Source of the DNA: a bacterium
GTDB lineage: Bacteria; Bacillota; Bacilli; Lactobacillales; Streptococcaceae
Assembly: GCA_905221115.1 (NCBI GenBank)
Contig: CAJNBX010000001.1
Span: forward strand, 310,001 to 374,000
Length of the DNA: 64,000 bases
Direction of reading: 5' to 3'
The notes under the pieces were generated by a model, which did not search any database, was not told where the DNA came from, and saw only the letters and a list, made by a program, of their open reading frames with translations. Made by a program: the position numbers and the translations under genes. This document shows positions 10,964 to 19,039 of this stretch, piece after piece; positions within the stretch are counted from its first letter, which is position 1, and every line of letters begins with the position of its first letter.

Positions 10964-11164
10964 TTATTTCAAGCGAGTAAGCATTGCTTTGATACGTTTG
11001 TAATCTCCTGAATGCACCATAGATGCTTTACGAAGATGACGACGTTGTTTCTTAGTTTTTCCGTGGAAACGGTGAGAAGTGTAAGCACGGAAACGTTTAA
11101 GTCCACCAGAACCTGTACGTTTGAAACGTTTAGCTGATGCGCGGTGTGTTTTTTGTTTTGGCAT
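10964..11164 (-). CDS. rpmI: 50S ribosomal protein L35
   Basis: Small, highly basic large-subunit protein of 66 residues starting [20 protein letters not shown], the standard L35 N-terminus and length. It lies between infC (32 bases upstream) and rplT, the universal order of this operon. A TAAAGGAG ribosome site precedes the ATG. Confidence 0.98.
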   Translation of the reverse strand: MPKQKTHRASAKRFKRTGSGGLKRFRAYTSHRFHGKTKKQRRHLRKASMVHSGDYKRIKAMLTRLK

Positions 11165-11196
11165 GATTTTTTCTCCTTTATTTAACTTTCTGACAA

Positions 11197-11718
11197 TTAT
11201 TTTTTGTCAGTCGCTGGCGCCAATTGCATGAACATTTGACGTCCATCCATTTTAGCACGCTGTTCGATGATTGCAATATCTTGAGTTGCTTCAGCAAACT
11301 CGGCTAAAACTTTTGCACCAATCTCTTTATGGGTAATCATACGACCCTTAAAGCGAATAGATACCTTAACTTTATTTCCTTTTTCAAGGAATTTGCGTGC
11401 ATTGCGAAGTTTTGTATCAAAGTCACCCTTGTCAATAGTTGGACTTAGACGAACTTCTTTCACAGTAACAACACTTTGTTTTTTACGTTGTTCTTTTTGC
11501 TTCTTCTGGTACTCAAATTTGAACTTACCGTAGTCCATAATTTTTGCAACAGGCGGTTTGGCTTGGGGTTGAATCAATACCAGGTCAACATTAGCGTTAT
11601 CAGCCAAAGCTTGCGCTTCACTGAGTGGCTTGATGCCTAGCTGTTCTCCTTCAAGACCAATCAAGCGAACTTCACGTACACGAATCTCATCATTGATGAA
11701 TAAGTCTTGCTTTGCTAT
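11197..11718 (-). CDS. infC: Translation initiation factor IF-3, probable AUA start
   Basis: IF-3 binds the 30S subunit and rejects non-canonical start codons and wrong initiator tRNA. The product shows the N-terminal domain ([14 protein letters not shown]), the [13 protein letters not shown] linker helix and the C-terminal RNA-binding domain ([12 protein letters not shown]). No ATG lies at the conserved start. An AGAGGTG Shine-Dalgarno is followed after 6-7 bases by ATA-GCA-AAG-CAA, which aligns with the AUU start known from other infC genes, so I start at 11718 (173 residues). A GTG at 11727 inside the Shine-Dalgarno, or an ATG near 11784, are the alternatives. First gene of infC-rpmI-rplT. 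Confidence 0.9.
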
Positions 11719-11876
11719 GGTTTTCACCTCTTTTGTTTTATTAGAGAAAAACAATAGCGGACTCGTAAATATACAAGCCCGCACGTTATGATAGCGTTTC
11801 TTAGAAACTTTTCATCCGTAGGGCCAGGCAACTTAATGTCACAAGGCGAGAAGCTCTCACTTCTGCTTTTCTCAAC
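11719..11876 (-). promoter_or_regulatory. infC operon leader (probable L20-type ribosomal leader)
   Basis: About 155 bases of untranslated leader between the predicted start near 11876 and infC. It can form a hairpin around GCAGAAGTGAGAGCTTCTCGC and further GC-rich pairs (GGCCCTACGGATG). Position and length fit the autoregulatory leaders in front of infC-rpmI-rplT in Firmicutes. The assignment to the L20 leader family is inference from context. Confidence 0.55.
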
Positions 11877-11882
11877 TCTTAT

Positions 11883-11911
11883 ATGATACCAAGTTTTCTA
11901 GCCCTTGTCAA
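11883..11911 (-). promoter_or_regulatory. Promoter of infC-rpmI-rplT
   Basis: Consensus -35 TTGACA (11906-11911) and -10 TATCAT (11883-11888) with a 17-base spacer on the minus strand, as expected for a strongly expressed translation operon. Confidence 0.88.
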
Positions 11912-11969
11912 GATAAAAAGTTATTTTTTTGAAAAGTTTGTGTTTGTATTTTGTCTTGGTTGCCGCATC

Positions 11970-12000
11970 AAAAAGAGAGAACCAAGGTGATTCCCTCTCT
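11970..12000 (-). terminator. Terminator of the ABC exporter operon
   Basis: On the minus strand AGAGAGGG...(T/G)TTCTCTCT forms an 8-base-pair stem followed by TTTTTG. It separates the ABC permease gene from the infC promoter. Confidence 0.7.
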
Positions 12001-12034
12001 ATGTTAGTTTTTTCTTATTTTCTGTATAGGAAAG

Positions 12035-13219
12035 CTAGAATCTATTAAAAACTTCCTTTTTCCGTGAACTTCCCCATCTTTCGATAAATAGAATTCCCAC
12101 TAACAAAAGGATAATCAGGCAAGGAAGTAAGACCATCCCCATGCTCCAATTTAGATTGACATTATCAATCAGCTTAGGTAATCTTCCAGATAAAATCTCC
12201 ACTGAACGTAAGTAAGTAAAAGGAATCAGATGTGCAATCCTTTGAAGAGGCTGAATTGTTTGGATGCCAAACAATAAGCCAACAATCCCAATGAGTGAAA
12301 GAAAGAGGACAGGCATTTTTTGCTTGAAAAAGTAAGTAATCAAGTACACTACTTCCACAATGACGATAAAGGCTAAGAAAGCTAATAACAAGCCAGGAAA
12401 TAACACATCTTGTATCTTTCCAATAGTTACCTCTTGATTCACTAAGCTATAAATCGGGTAGGGATAATCTAACTGTCCAAAACCACTTGTCAGACTTCCC
12501 ACTAGAAAAGAAAATCCGCTGATTCCGATAAACAGCACAGTTACATAACCCACTCCAACTCCAAGAGAGGATATTGCAAATTTCACTTTTGAAAAAGGAT
12601 ATAAGTGAGCTGTATCCAGATGATTTTGATATCTTTCTGCAAATAGTTGCGTTAGCATAAAAATAATAGCAACCACAAACAAGCTTGGGATGATAAGCTC
12701 TAAAATCCAGACAATCTGATCAATCCCGTGGGTCGGATAAACTAAATTGTGGGCTTTTATGTTCAAGGGATATAGGGCTTGGTAAGTCTTTCGTTCGCGG
12801 TCAACCGCCATTTTTAAGTCAGAACTAGAAGTCGGTTGCTTCGATACAATTTCATAACTCTTTTCCTCATCTTTCCACTGCAAATAGTAGGCTTCTTTCC
12901 AGCGTCCTTCTCTTAACAAAGCCAGAATTTCTTTCTTTTGAGTCAAAAGATTTTTTTCCGACTCTAAATTAATTTTAGCAATCTGGTATTCCTCCGAGTT
13001 GGTATCAGATATTTGGGAGAGTTTCTCTTCATATTCATTGATGACTCTCTCATCTTTTACAAGACGGGTTTCCAACTCGCTCTCCAAGCTGACGGAGTTT
13101 GCAGTCTGACTATTAAAATAAAAGGTAACACCGAGTCCAGATACAAATAAAGCTAAGATAATCCAGTTTAAGCGACTTTTGAAAACTTTTTTTAATAAAA
13201 ATAGACTAATATCTTTCAT
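12035..13219 (-). CDS. ABC transporter permease of unknown substrate
   Basis: Membrane half of an ABC-2 type exporter, 394 residues. It has one transmembrane segment at about 16-33, then a long polar, coiled-coil-like extracytoplasmic region to about residue 170, then five or six more hydrophobic segments to the C-terminus. This layout resembles ABC-2 permeases with a large first outer loop, such as those in bacteriocin immunity or peptide export. It lies 3 bases after its ATPase gene, and both follow a short tyrosine-rich reading frame. Substrate is not known; function in peptide export or immunity is inference. Confidence 0.8.
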   Translation of the reverse strand: MKDISLFLLKKVFKSRLNWIILALFVSGLGVTFYFNSQTANSVSLESELETRLVKDERVINEYEEKLSQISDTNSEEYQIAKINLESEKNLLTQKKEILALLREGRWKEAYYLQWKDEEKSYEIVSKQPTSSSDLKMAVDRERKTYQALYPLNIKAHNLVYPTHGIDQIVWILELIIPSLFVVAIIFMLTQLFAERYQNHLDTAHLYPFSKVKFAISSLGVGVGYVTVLFIGISGFSFLVGSLTSGFGQLDYPYPIYSLVNQEVTIGKIQDVLFPGLLLAFLAFIVIVEVVYLITYFFKQKMPVLFLSLIGIVGLLFGIQTIQPLQRIAHLIPFTYLRSVEILSGRLPKLIDNVNLNWSMGMVLLPCLIILLLVGILFIERWGSSRKKEVFNRF

Positions 13220-13222
13220 AAA

Positions 13223-13810
13223 CTAAACCTCTTCTATCTGCCCCTGATGAATGGTTACTACTCTATCGCAGACATCAAGCAACTCTTCCTTATAGTGGGA
13301 ACTTAAAAGAACCAGCTGTTCTTGTCTATCGATTTTTGCTAGCCTATCAAAAAACTTCTGTCGATAATACTCATCTAAGCCATTTGTAATCTCATCCATG
13401 AGCCAGCATTTCGCCTGACTGAGGAAATACATGGCAATCACCAAGCGTTGCTTCATGCCTAAGGAATACTTGCGAATGGGAAGTCTGACATAGTCCGACA
13501 TTTCCCAGTAATCAATTTCATCCCCCAAGTTCAGCCCTGACTTCCAGATGTTTTTGATAAGACGAAGGTAGTCCATCCCACTTAAGTTTCCATCCAGCCA
13601 TTCAATACTCTCATAATAAAATAAAGAAGGAGGGGCTGCAATATTTCCACTACTTATAGGAATTAAATTGCTAATGGCGCGGAACAGTGTCGTCTTTCCA
13701 GAGCCATTGATAGCAAGAATACCATAAATCCTACCCTTTTCAAATGTAAAATCAACATCTTGTAAGATGACTTGTCGCGTTTTTAAGGTCACATGAGTAA
13801 GATGCAACAT
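13223..13810 (-). CDS. ABC transporter ATP-binding protein (short)
   Basis: Nucleotide-binding subunit, 195 residues, short for the family. It has Walker A NGSGKTT near residue 35, a degenerate signature SLGMKQR in place of LSGGQQR near 116, Walker B CWLMDE near 136-141 with the catalytic glutamate, and the switch histidine in LLSSHYKEEL. A strong AAAGGAGG site precedes the ATG. It is paired with the permease 3 bases downstream and probably shares the promoter at 14126-14154 with the short frame upstream. Confidence 0.88.
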   Translation of the reverse strand: MLHLTHVTLKTRQVILQDVDFTFEKGRIYGILAINGSGKTTLFRAISNLIPISSGNIAAPPSLFYYESIEWLDGNLSGMDYLRLIKNIWKSGLNLGDEIDYWEMSDYVRLPIRKYSLGMKQRLVIAMYFLSQAKCWLMDEITNGLDEYYRQKFFDRLAKIDRQEQLVLLSSHYKEELLDVCDRVVTIHQGQIEEV

Positions 13811-13830
13811 ACCTAGCCCTCCTTTTTGGA

Positions 13831-14019
13831 TTAATAGCCTCCGCTGTAGTAGTTTAGTACCTCATAACGATCGTAATTCCAGCCAGAACCAACTTTATAC
13901 TCAGAATAGCTATAATAACGAGACCATGATGGAACGTTAATATAGCTATGTCTGTGGTAATTCATACTAGACCGATAGTAGGTATTCCAAACATACCTAT
14001 AAGTTTTAAGAACGCTCAC
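13831..14019 (-). CDS. Tyrosine-rich short peptide, possible bacteriocin-like precursor (start uncertain)
   Basis: A 62-residue reading frame directly ahead of the ABC exporter. It has 15 tyrosines and 3 tryptophans, no cysteine, and ends NYYSGGY. The central SSMNYHRHSYINV and the aromatic C-terminus loosely recall lactococcin-972-type peptides (S-x-Y-x-H...HS-x-x-V, ending YY). The only start in frame near the 5' end is a GTG at 14019 without a ribosome site. In the same frame upstream (to a TGA) the codons read CLFQSSVSAVSV, which looks like the end of a signal peptide. The gene may therefore be 5'-degenerate or frameshifted. It is transcribed from a good promoter, 20 bases before the ATPase gene. 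Coding status is moderate; function is inference. Confidence 0.45.
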   Translation of the reverse strand: MSVLKTYRYVWNTYYRSSMNYHRHSYINVPSWSRYYSYSEYKVGSGWNYDRYEVLNYYSGGY

Positions 14020-14125
14020 AGCAGATACACTGGACTGAAAAAGACAAATAGATCATAAACTAACTAATTAAACGGTTTTTACTAATTTTTAATAGTTTTA
14101 TATCATTGAAATTGAATACGCTTTC

Positions 14126-14154
14126 ATTATATCGTTTTTATCATTATTATGCAA
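14126..14154 (-). promoter_or_regulatory. Promoter of the short peptide / ABC exporter operon
   Basis: TTGCAT (14149-14154), 17-base spacer, TATAAT (14126-14131) on the minus strand. Transcription would begin near 14119, giving roughly 100 bases of leader before the GTG at 14019. This leader carries no recognised motif. Confidence 0.8.
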
Positions 14155-14197
14155 CAGATTTTTAGTTTATTTTACTAATATATAGTATTTATCCTTC

Positions 14198-16432
14198 CTA
14201 TCGAGCGCTTTCGATTTTCCAACTTTTCCAACCTTTAAACCTAGTAGCTCCTTGTTGGTCAGTTCGATATACTTTGCTATTGATACCTTCCAGTCGTGTC
14301 AAAGTTTCCTGATGGGGGAATTTCGTTCGATTATTCTTTCCAACTGAGATGAGAGTCATCTCTGGTTTGAGCTGTTCTAAAAAGGCTGAACTTGATGATT
14401 TTTTATTGCCATGTTGACCAGCCTTCAAAACATCTATCTCTAGGTCAGGATAATGCTTCAGCAAGTCCTTCTCTCCTTTCTCCTCCAAATTTCCTGTGAA
14501 AAGAAAGTTTTTATCCAAGAGTTTTCCATACAAAACCAGGGTATCTTCATGATCTCCAATTTTCCTTGGAGATAGGACTTCTAACTGACTTCCGAAAATT
14601 GGCAAATTCTCTCCCACTGACACACTACGAACCTTGGTTTGAGTCGCCTGTAATTCTGCCACAAATTCCTTCTGTTTCAGACTGCCTTTTGATACTAAAA
14701 TTTCGCCCACATGGAAAGCCTTGGTCACCTCCAACAAATTTCCAACATGTTCCTTGTCCGTATTTGTCAAAATCAGCTGGTCAATCTTGGCTACTCCTCG
14801 ACTTTTAAGATAGGGGATCAAGCTTCTCTGGGCATTGCTGATCGTCGCCTTTTCTTGCCATTTTTCGATTTTCTTATCAGATTCTGCCTTGCCACCAACA
14901 TCTATGAGAATGGTTTTCCCAGTTACATCACGTAGGAAAACACTTTCCCCTTGCCCCACATCCAGCATGGTGATTTCATTTTCCAGTGGATGCTTGGTCA
15001 AGAAAAAGAGACCTGTAATCAATAAGCTCAACACTGCTAGTCTTTTAATGTTTTTCCTCAAATCATAGACCAAAGCCAAGGAAATTAACAATAAAATTAA
15101 AAGCCATGCATTGGGTTGTCCAAAGACTAGAGGTCTACTTGCCACCTGTGAGACCAAGCGAATCATTCCCTCCAACCATTCAAAAATAAAATTAAGCTGA
15201 ATGACTGGATAGAGAAAGGAAAGGGCAAATAAGATAGACAAGAGCGGTAAGAAGACCAAGTCAAAAAGAAAGGAAAAGACAAAGGTCAAAAGGATGGACC
15301 AAGGTTGAAATTCCGCAAAATAGAAGGACAGAATGGGCAATATTCCCAAGGAGATGACTAGACTTTCTCTAACAACAGCCTTTAGCCCATCCCCTTCTTT
15401 GCTGGTCATGGTCAAGATAAAAGCATAAGCGCAGGACAAGACTCCTCCTGCTGTCAAGAAAAAGTTTGGCATGACAATAAAGAGGACAAGCACCGTCAAG
15501 GCAAAATTATCCAAGTCCTTAACCCCATGTTGAGCCAGTAGCTTTTGCAAAAGACTACGAATGACCGAGGCTGAAAATCCTGTCAGTCCTGCATAGATAA
15601 TAGAAAAGGGATAGGTCAGCCATTTCAACTTTTCTTGGGTCAAGCCCAATCGCAAGAGGAGTTTCTTAAATCCGTCCATGAAAAAACCTACCTGCATACC
15701 CGACAAGGCAAAAAGGTGAATAATTCCTAGACTGGAATACAGCTCATTCATCTCCTCAAAATCTGTGTCCAGATGTCCTAATAGAAGCCCTGTCATGTAG
15801 TTGCGCATAGGGTCTGGAAAGTGCGTCTTAATCCAAACTACAGCCTTTCGACGTAAGCTAGACAGGTTTTCACCTATGTCCCAACTGCCAACCTTTTGAA
15901 GTGACTGGATTTTTTTGATATTGAGAGTCTGGTAAATTCCCTGAGTCTTCAAATAGGCTTGGTAATTAAAGCCACCAAAATTTCTCTGCCCTTCTGGTTC
16001 TGAAAGTTTTCCTTCAAGTTCTATCTCATGAAGGTCTGTTAAGACTTGAAATTGCTCTTTTTCATTCTCGGACTGAAGCTTGTAATAGACTTGAAAAATG
16101 CGTCCATCAGACTTACCACGAAAGGACAGACTGTCACCATTGACCTTAATAGTGTCAGGCAAAATCCGTACCCTTTCAACAGAATATGCTAGGTTTTGAC
16201 TAGCTTGACTCTGTTGCCAAGTTTGAAAAACAAACCAGAATCCAAAAATTCCACAAATCACTAGAACTTTTCTAACAGATTTCCAAGGAAATTGGATAAA
16301 GAGACAGACTAGCAGAAAAACGAAGCCCAGCAGTGCGAGATAGGACGCCGAGAAAATTGCGTAGTAAAGCCAGAGCAATAGAAAACTCAGATAGATTAGG
16401 GGAATTTGGAAATTCTTAATCCACTGTAACAT
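14198..16432 (-). CDS. comEC: Competence DNA channel protein ComEC
   Basis: Polytopic membrane channel that brings single-stranded transforming DNA across the membrane. The 744-residue product has N-terminal membrane segments, an OB-like outer domain, the Competence domain with many helices (including LFALSGMQVGFF near residue 240) and a C-terminal metallo-beta-lactamase-like domain (ITMLDVGQGESVFL, then LTNTDKEHVGN, where the usual HxHxDH is degraded). It overlaps comEA by 17 bases, so translation is coupled, and is controlled by the SigX box before comEA. Known in pneumococcus as celB. Confidence 0.95.
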   Translation of the reverse strand: MLQWIKNFQIPLIYLSFLLLWLYYAIFSASYLALLGFVFLLVCLFIQFPWKSVRKVLVICGIFGFWFVFQTWQQSQASQNLAYSVERVRILPDTIKVNGDSLSFRGKSDGRIFQVYYKLQSENEKEQFQVLTDLHEIELEGKLSEPEGQRNFGGFNYQAYLKTQGIYQTLNIKKIQSLQKVGSWDIGENLSSLRRKAVVWIKTHFPDPMRNYMTGLLLGHLDTDFEEMNELYSSLGIIHLFALSGMQVGFFMDGFKKLLLRLGLTQEKLKWLTYPFSIIYAGLTGFSASVIRSLLQKLLAQHGVKDLDNFALTVLVLFIVMPNFFLTAGGVLSCAYAFILTMTSKEGDGLKAVVRESLVISLGILPILSFYFAEFQPWSILLTFVFSFLFDLVFLPLLSILFALSFLYPVIQLNFIFEWLEGMIRLVSQVASRPLVFGQPNAWLLILLLISLALVYDLRKNIKRLAVLSLLITGLFFLTKHPLENEITMLDVGQGESVFLRDVTGKTILIDVGGKAESDKKIEKWQEKATISNAQRSLIPYLKSRGVAKIDQLILTNTDKEHVGNLLEVTKAFHVGEILVSKGSLKQKEFVAELQATQTKVRSVSVGENLPIFGSQLEVLSPRKIGDHEDTLVLYGKLLDKNFLFTGNLEEKGEKDLLKHYPDLEIDVLKAGQHGNKKSSSSAFLEQLKPEMTLISVGKNNRTKFPHQETLTRLEGINSKVYRTDQQGATRFKGWKSWKIESAR

Positions 16433-17066
16433 AGTCTTTTAGCTTTTCTATCGTTTTAGCACCAATGCCAGAGACTTTCTTGAGTTCATCAACCGACTTG
16501 AATTTCCCATTTGTTTCACGATGATCGATAATGTCCTGAGCTCGTTTTCCTCCCAGTCCCTTGACCTGCTTGAGTTCTTCCAGACTGGCCTTGTTGAGAT
16601 TGACCTTCTTTTCCTTGCTTGTTGAAGAAGCCACTCCAGAACCAGTCTGTTGACTAGCTGTCTCTTCTCCCTTAGTAGGAACGTAAACCAGAGCCTCATC
16701 ACTAACTTTCTGAGCTAGATTGAGTGCCTTACTGTCTGCTTGCTCTGTCAAGCCACCAGCCTTCTGAACAGCATCATTGACCCGACTACCTACCGGCAAA
16801 TCATAAATTCCAGGTGCTTTAACAGCACCTTTGACATCTACTGTAATTAAATCTTGTTCAAGATGTTCGTCCTTCTCTTCCTTTTTCACTTCCTTTTCGG
16901 TCGATGAATCCTTGGAAACAGCTGCGACTTCGGCCTGCAAATTCGTTTCTTTAACAGGTATTTGTGGAGCTGGTTTTAGCAGGAAAAATCCTCCGACAAG
17001 TAATCCCAGACCAGTACAGATGACGATGATTTTATACTCTTTTATTTTTTCGATAATTGTTTCCAT
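16416..17066 (-). CDS. comEA: Competence DNA receptor ComEA
   Basis: Membrane-anchored double-stranded DNA receptor of the transformation machine. The 216-residue product has a transmembrane anchor at about 12-30, a charged spacer rich in K/E (about 45-70), a SLBB-like beta domain (ITVDVKGAVKAPGIYDL) and a C-terminal helix-hairpin-helix pair (LEELKQVKGLGGKRAQDII and VSGIGAKTIEKL) that binds DNA. The start at 17066 follows GAGAGGAG. It heads the comEA-comEC late-competence operon. Confidence 0.95.
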   Translation of the reverse strand: METIIEKIKEYKIIVICTGLGLLVGGFFLLKPAPQIPVKETNLQAEVAAVSKDSSTEKEVKKEEKDEHLEQDLITVDVKGAVKAPGIYDLPVGSRVNDAVQKAGGLTEQADSKALNLAQKVSDEALVYVPTKGEETASQQTGSGVASSTSKEKKVNLNKASLEELKQVKGLGGKRAQDIIDHRETNGKFKSVDELKKVSGIGAKTIEKLKDYVTVD

Positions 17067-17085
17067 ATTTTCTCCTCTCTTAGAT

Positions 17086-17093
17086 TATTCGTA
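17086..17093 (-). promoter_or_regulatory. SigX combox (cin-box) for comEA-comEC
   Basis: On the minus strand TACGAATA, the core recognised by the alternative competence sigma factor SigX/ComX, lies 19 bases before the comEA ATG. A T-rich tract is not obvious upstream. Exact match to the known streptococcal cin-box core. Confidence 0.85.
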
Positions 17094-17102
17094 AGAGGAA
17101 GA

Positions 17103-17132
17103 AAAAAACAGTTGAAAAATTCTTCTCAACTG
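17103..17132 (-). terminator. Terminator of the phoH-acetyltransferase unit
   Basis: On the minus strand CAGTTGAgAAGAATTTtTCAACTG is followed by TTTTTTT, immediately after the acetyltransferase stop and just before the SigX box. Confidence 0.85.
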
Positions 17133-17133
17133 C

Positions 17134-17703
17134 TTATTTATTTGCAAAATAGTCTTCCTTGGTCAAGACATAATGAACTCTTGTAACGATTCGGCCTTCT
17201 TCATGCTGGTCCATACAAGCATATGGTTCTGCATGGGAAAAACGCATGCCTGATTTCTCCATGACCTTGCCAGATGCGGGATTATCCTTATCGTGAAGGG
17301 CGGTCAACTTGTTCATTCCAATCTTCTCAAAAGCTAGCTCAATTACGGCGCGATTGGCTTCTGTCGTCAATCCTTGATTCCAATACTTTTTATTGATAAT
17401 GTAGCCAATAGCTGCCTTCTTAAGAACAGGATCAATCTTGTGCAAGTCAATGGTTCCAATAAACTGACCATTGCTTTTTAGTTCTATTCCCCACCGTCCC
17501 AAGGGATTGGCCAAGTAGAACTGAGCAATGTTATTCTTGGTTTCTTCTAAATTTTGATTGGTTGGAAAAGTGTAACGTGTATTATCCTTGTCCGAGGCAT
17601 AGGCAAACATTGCTTCTGCATCATCCAAGGTTACAGGTCTAAGCAATAAACGCTCTGTCTCCACTATGGGATACTGAGCTAGTTTTAAAAAGATTGATTC
17701 CAT
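17134..17703 (-). CDS. GNAT family N-acetyltransferase (RimJ/RimL-like)
   Basis: Acetyl-CoA-dependent N-acetyltransferase of 189 residues. Visible are the N-terminal ETERLLLRPVTLDDA typical of the RimJ/RimL subgroup, strand beta4 AAIGYIINKKYWNQGLTTEA with the acetyl-CoA pyrophosphate loop (WNQGLTTEA), and DNPASGKVMEKSGM in motif B. I start at the ATG at 17703 behind AGGTGG; a longer in-frame extension overlaps phoH and looks like lysine-rich noise. Substrate unknown: it could be a ribosomal protein, an antibiotic or a small molecule. Downstream of phoH by 31 bases. Confidence 0.85.
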   Translation of the reverse strand: MESIFLKLAQYPIVETERLLLRPVTLDDAEAMFAYASDKDNTRYTFPTNQNLEETKNNIAQFYLANPLGRWGIELKSNGQFIGTIDLHKIDPVLKKAAIGYIINKKYWNQGLTTEANRAVIELAFEKIGMNKLTALHDKDNPASGKVMEKSGMRFSHAEPYACMDQHEEGRIVTRVHYVLTKEDYFANK

Positions 17704-17734
17704 ATGTTTCTTCCACCTGAACTGCTCTTTTTTG

Positions 17735-18730
17735 CTATTCTGTTTCTTCTTGGACTTCTTCACGCTCTTCATTTTTAACTGGAGCTGGTTCATAAGCTCG
17801 GATAATCTGAGCGACAACAGGATGGCGAACCACATCCTTAGCTGAAAAATGAACTAAGTCAATCTGGTGAATGTTCTTGAGTTTCTCTTGAGCATCAATC
17901 AAACCGGACTTGACATTACGTGGCAGGTCAATCTGACTGATATCTCCATTGACAATCATCTTAGAATTAAAACCTAAACGCGTCAAAAACATCTTCATCT
18001 GCATGATGGTCGTATTTTGAGCCTCATCGAGAATGACAAATGCATCATTCAATGTCCGTCCACGCATGTAGGCAAGAGGTGCAATCTCAATAATTTCACG
18101 CTCCATGAGACGAGTCGTTTGGTCTTTCCCCAAAATCTGATACAGGGCATCATAAACGGGTCGAAGGTAAGGATCTACCTTCTCCTTGAGATCACCCGGA
18201 AGAAAACCTAGACTCTCTCCTGCTTCCACCGCTGGGCGTGTTAGGATAATCCGCTTAACCTGACCACGTTTAAGAGCTGTCACAGCCAAGGTCACTGCAA
18301 GAAAGGTCTTCCCTGTACCTGCTGGCCCAATTCCAAATGTCACATCATGCTGTTTGACACTGTCCACATAAAGTTTTTGACCCAGTGTTTTGACACGGAT
18401 AGGCTTCCCTGTATTGTCCTTGATGATTTCTTCTTCGTAAAGGGCAACAAACTTATCAATTTCATCGTTTTTGACCATACTAATAGCCGTCACTACATCT
18501 GGCGTACCAACGGTCATCCCACGATTTACCAAGACCATCAAAGCCTGAATAACCTGACGGGCTTCCTCGCAAGCAGTCTCTTCTCCCAAAACCTGTACAA
18601 TCTCTGTACGGGCATGAATCACAACATCAAGCTCTTCTTCCATCAAACGAAGATGGCGTTCATTGGAACCAAAAAGATGAAACAGGTCATCTGGATGACT
18701 CAGTTGAATGTCTATTGAATGTTCCTTCAA
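17735..18730 (-). CDS. phoH: PhoH-like ATPase
   Basis: Cytoplasmic P-loop ATPase of the PhoH/YbeZ family, often linked to RNA metabolism with YbeY. The 331-residue product has Walker A GPAGTGKT near residue 130 and Walker B AFVILDEAQN near 232. The start is a TTG at 18730 (KEHSIDIQLSHPDD follows), chosen because GAGAGG lies 8 bases before it and the N-terminus matches the family. A TATAAT lies at 18765-18770. In many bacteria phoH sits next to ybeY; here it is about 12 kb away. Confidence 0.92.
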   Translation of the reverse strand: MKEHSIDIQLSHPDDLFHLFGSNERHLRLMEEELDVVIHARTEIVQVLGEETACEEARQVIQALMVLVNRGMTVGTPDVVTAISMVKNDEIDKFVALYEEEIIKDNTGKPIRVKTLGQKLYVDSVKQHDVTFGIGPAGTGKTFLAVTLAVTALKRGQVKRIILTRPAVEAGESLGFLPGDLKEKVDPYLRPVYDALYQILGKDQTTRLMEREIIEIAPLAYMRGRTLNDAFVILDEAQNTTIMQMKMFLTRLGFNSKMIVNGDISQIDLPRNVKSGLIDAQEKLKNIHQIDLVHFSAKDVVRHPVVAQIIRAYEPAPVKNEEREEVQEETE

Positions 18731-18815
18731 ATAAAGAACCTCTCTAATCCGTTTATTTCTTTTTATTATAGCAAAGGGATGGATAAATTACTAGCCCAAA
18801 CCCAATGAATAAATG

Positions 18816-19031
18816 CTAGTGTTCTAAGTATTCTTGCCAGATAGCGTCAAAGTCTCCTAGGTTAAAAGAGAAACTAGCATGCTCCTCCAAAAATCGACTG
18901 ACCTCATCAAAATCATCCGTATGTTTTGGGAAGGCTGACTCTTCAAATGCTAGATCTGCCAAGATGGCTTTAGGACTGTTACTTTTAGGATTACGCTCAG
19001 TCATGAGCCAAGTATAAAATGATTTTCTCAT
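18816..19031 (-). CDS. YozE/UPF0346 family small protein
   Basis: A 71-residue acidic protein starting [17 protein letters not shown], the characteristic N-terminus of the UPF0346 (YozE) family, with [16 protein letters not shown] near the end. The family has a small helical, SAM-like fold; its function is unknown to me. It lies 8 bases downstream of cvfB in the same direction and is probably co-transcribed. Confidence 0.85.
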   Translation of the reverse strand: MRKSFYTWLMTERNPKSNSPKAILADLAFEESAFPKHTDDFDEVSRFLEEHASFSFNLGDFDAIWQEYLEH

Positions 19032-19039
19032 AAACCACC

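Noticed and set aside
11719..11784. Upstream ATG or GTG starts for infC
   Set aside because: The added residues ([13 protein letters not shown]...) are not conserved and the ATG has no ribosome site. The GTG lies within the Shine-Dalgarno itself.
14054..14056. ATG as the start of the tyrosine-rich peptide
   Set aside because: It is in a different reading frame and its own frame closes after 16 codons. Kept only as a hint of a frameshift.
17704..17835. N-terminal extension of the acetyltransferase
   Set aside because: Lysine-rich, overlaps phoH, and the AGGTGG ribosome site supports the ATG at 17703.
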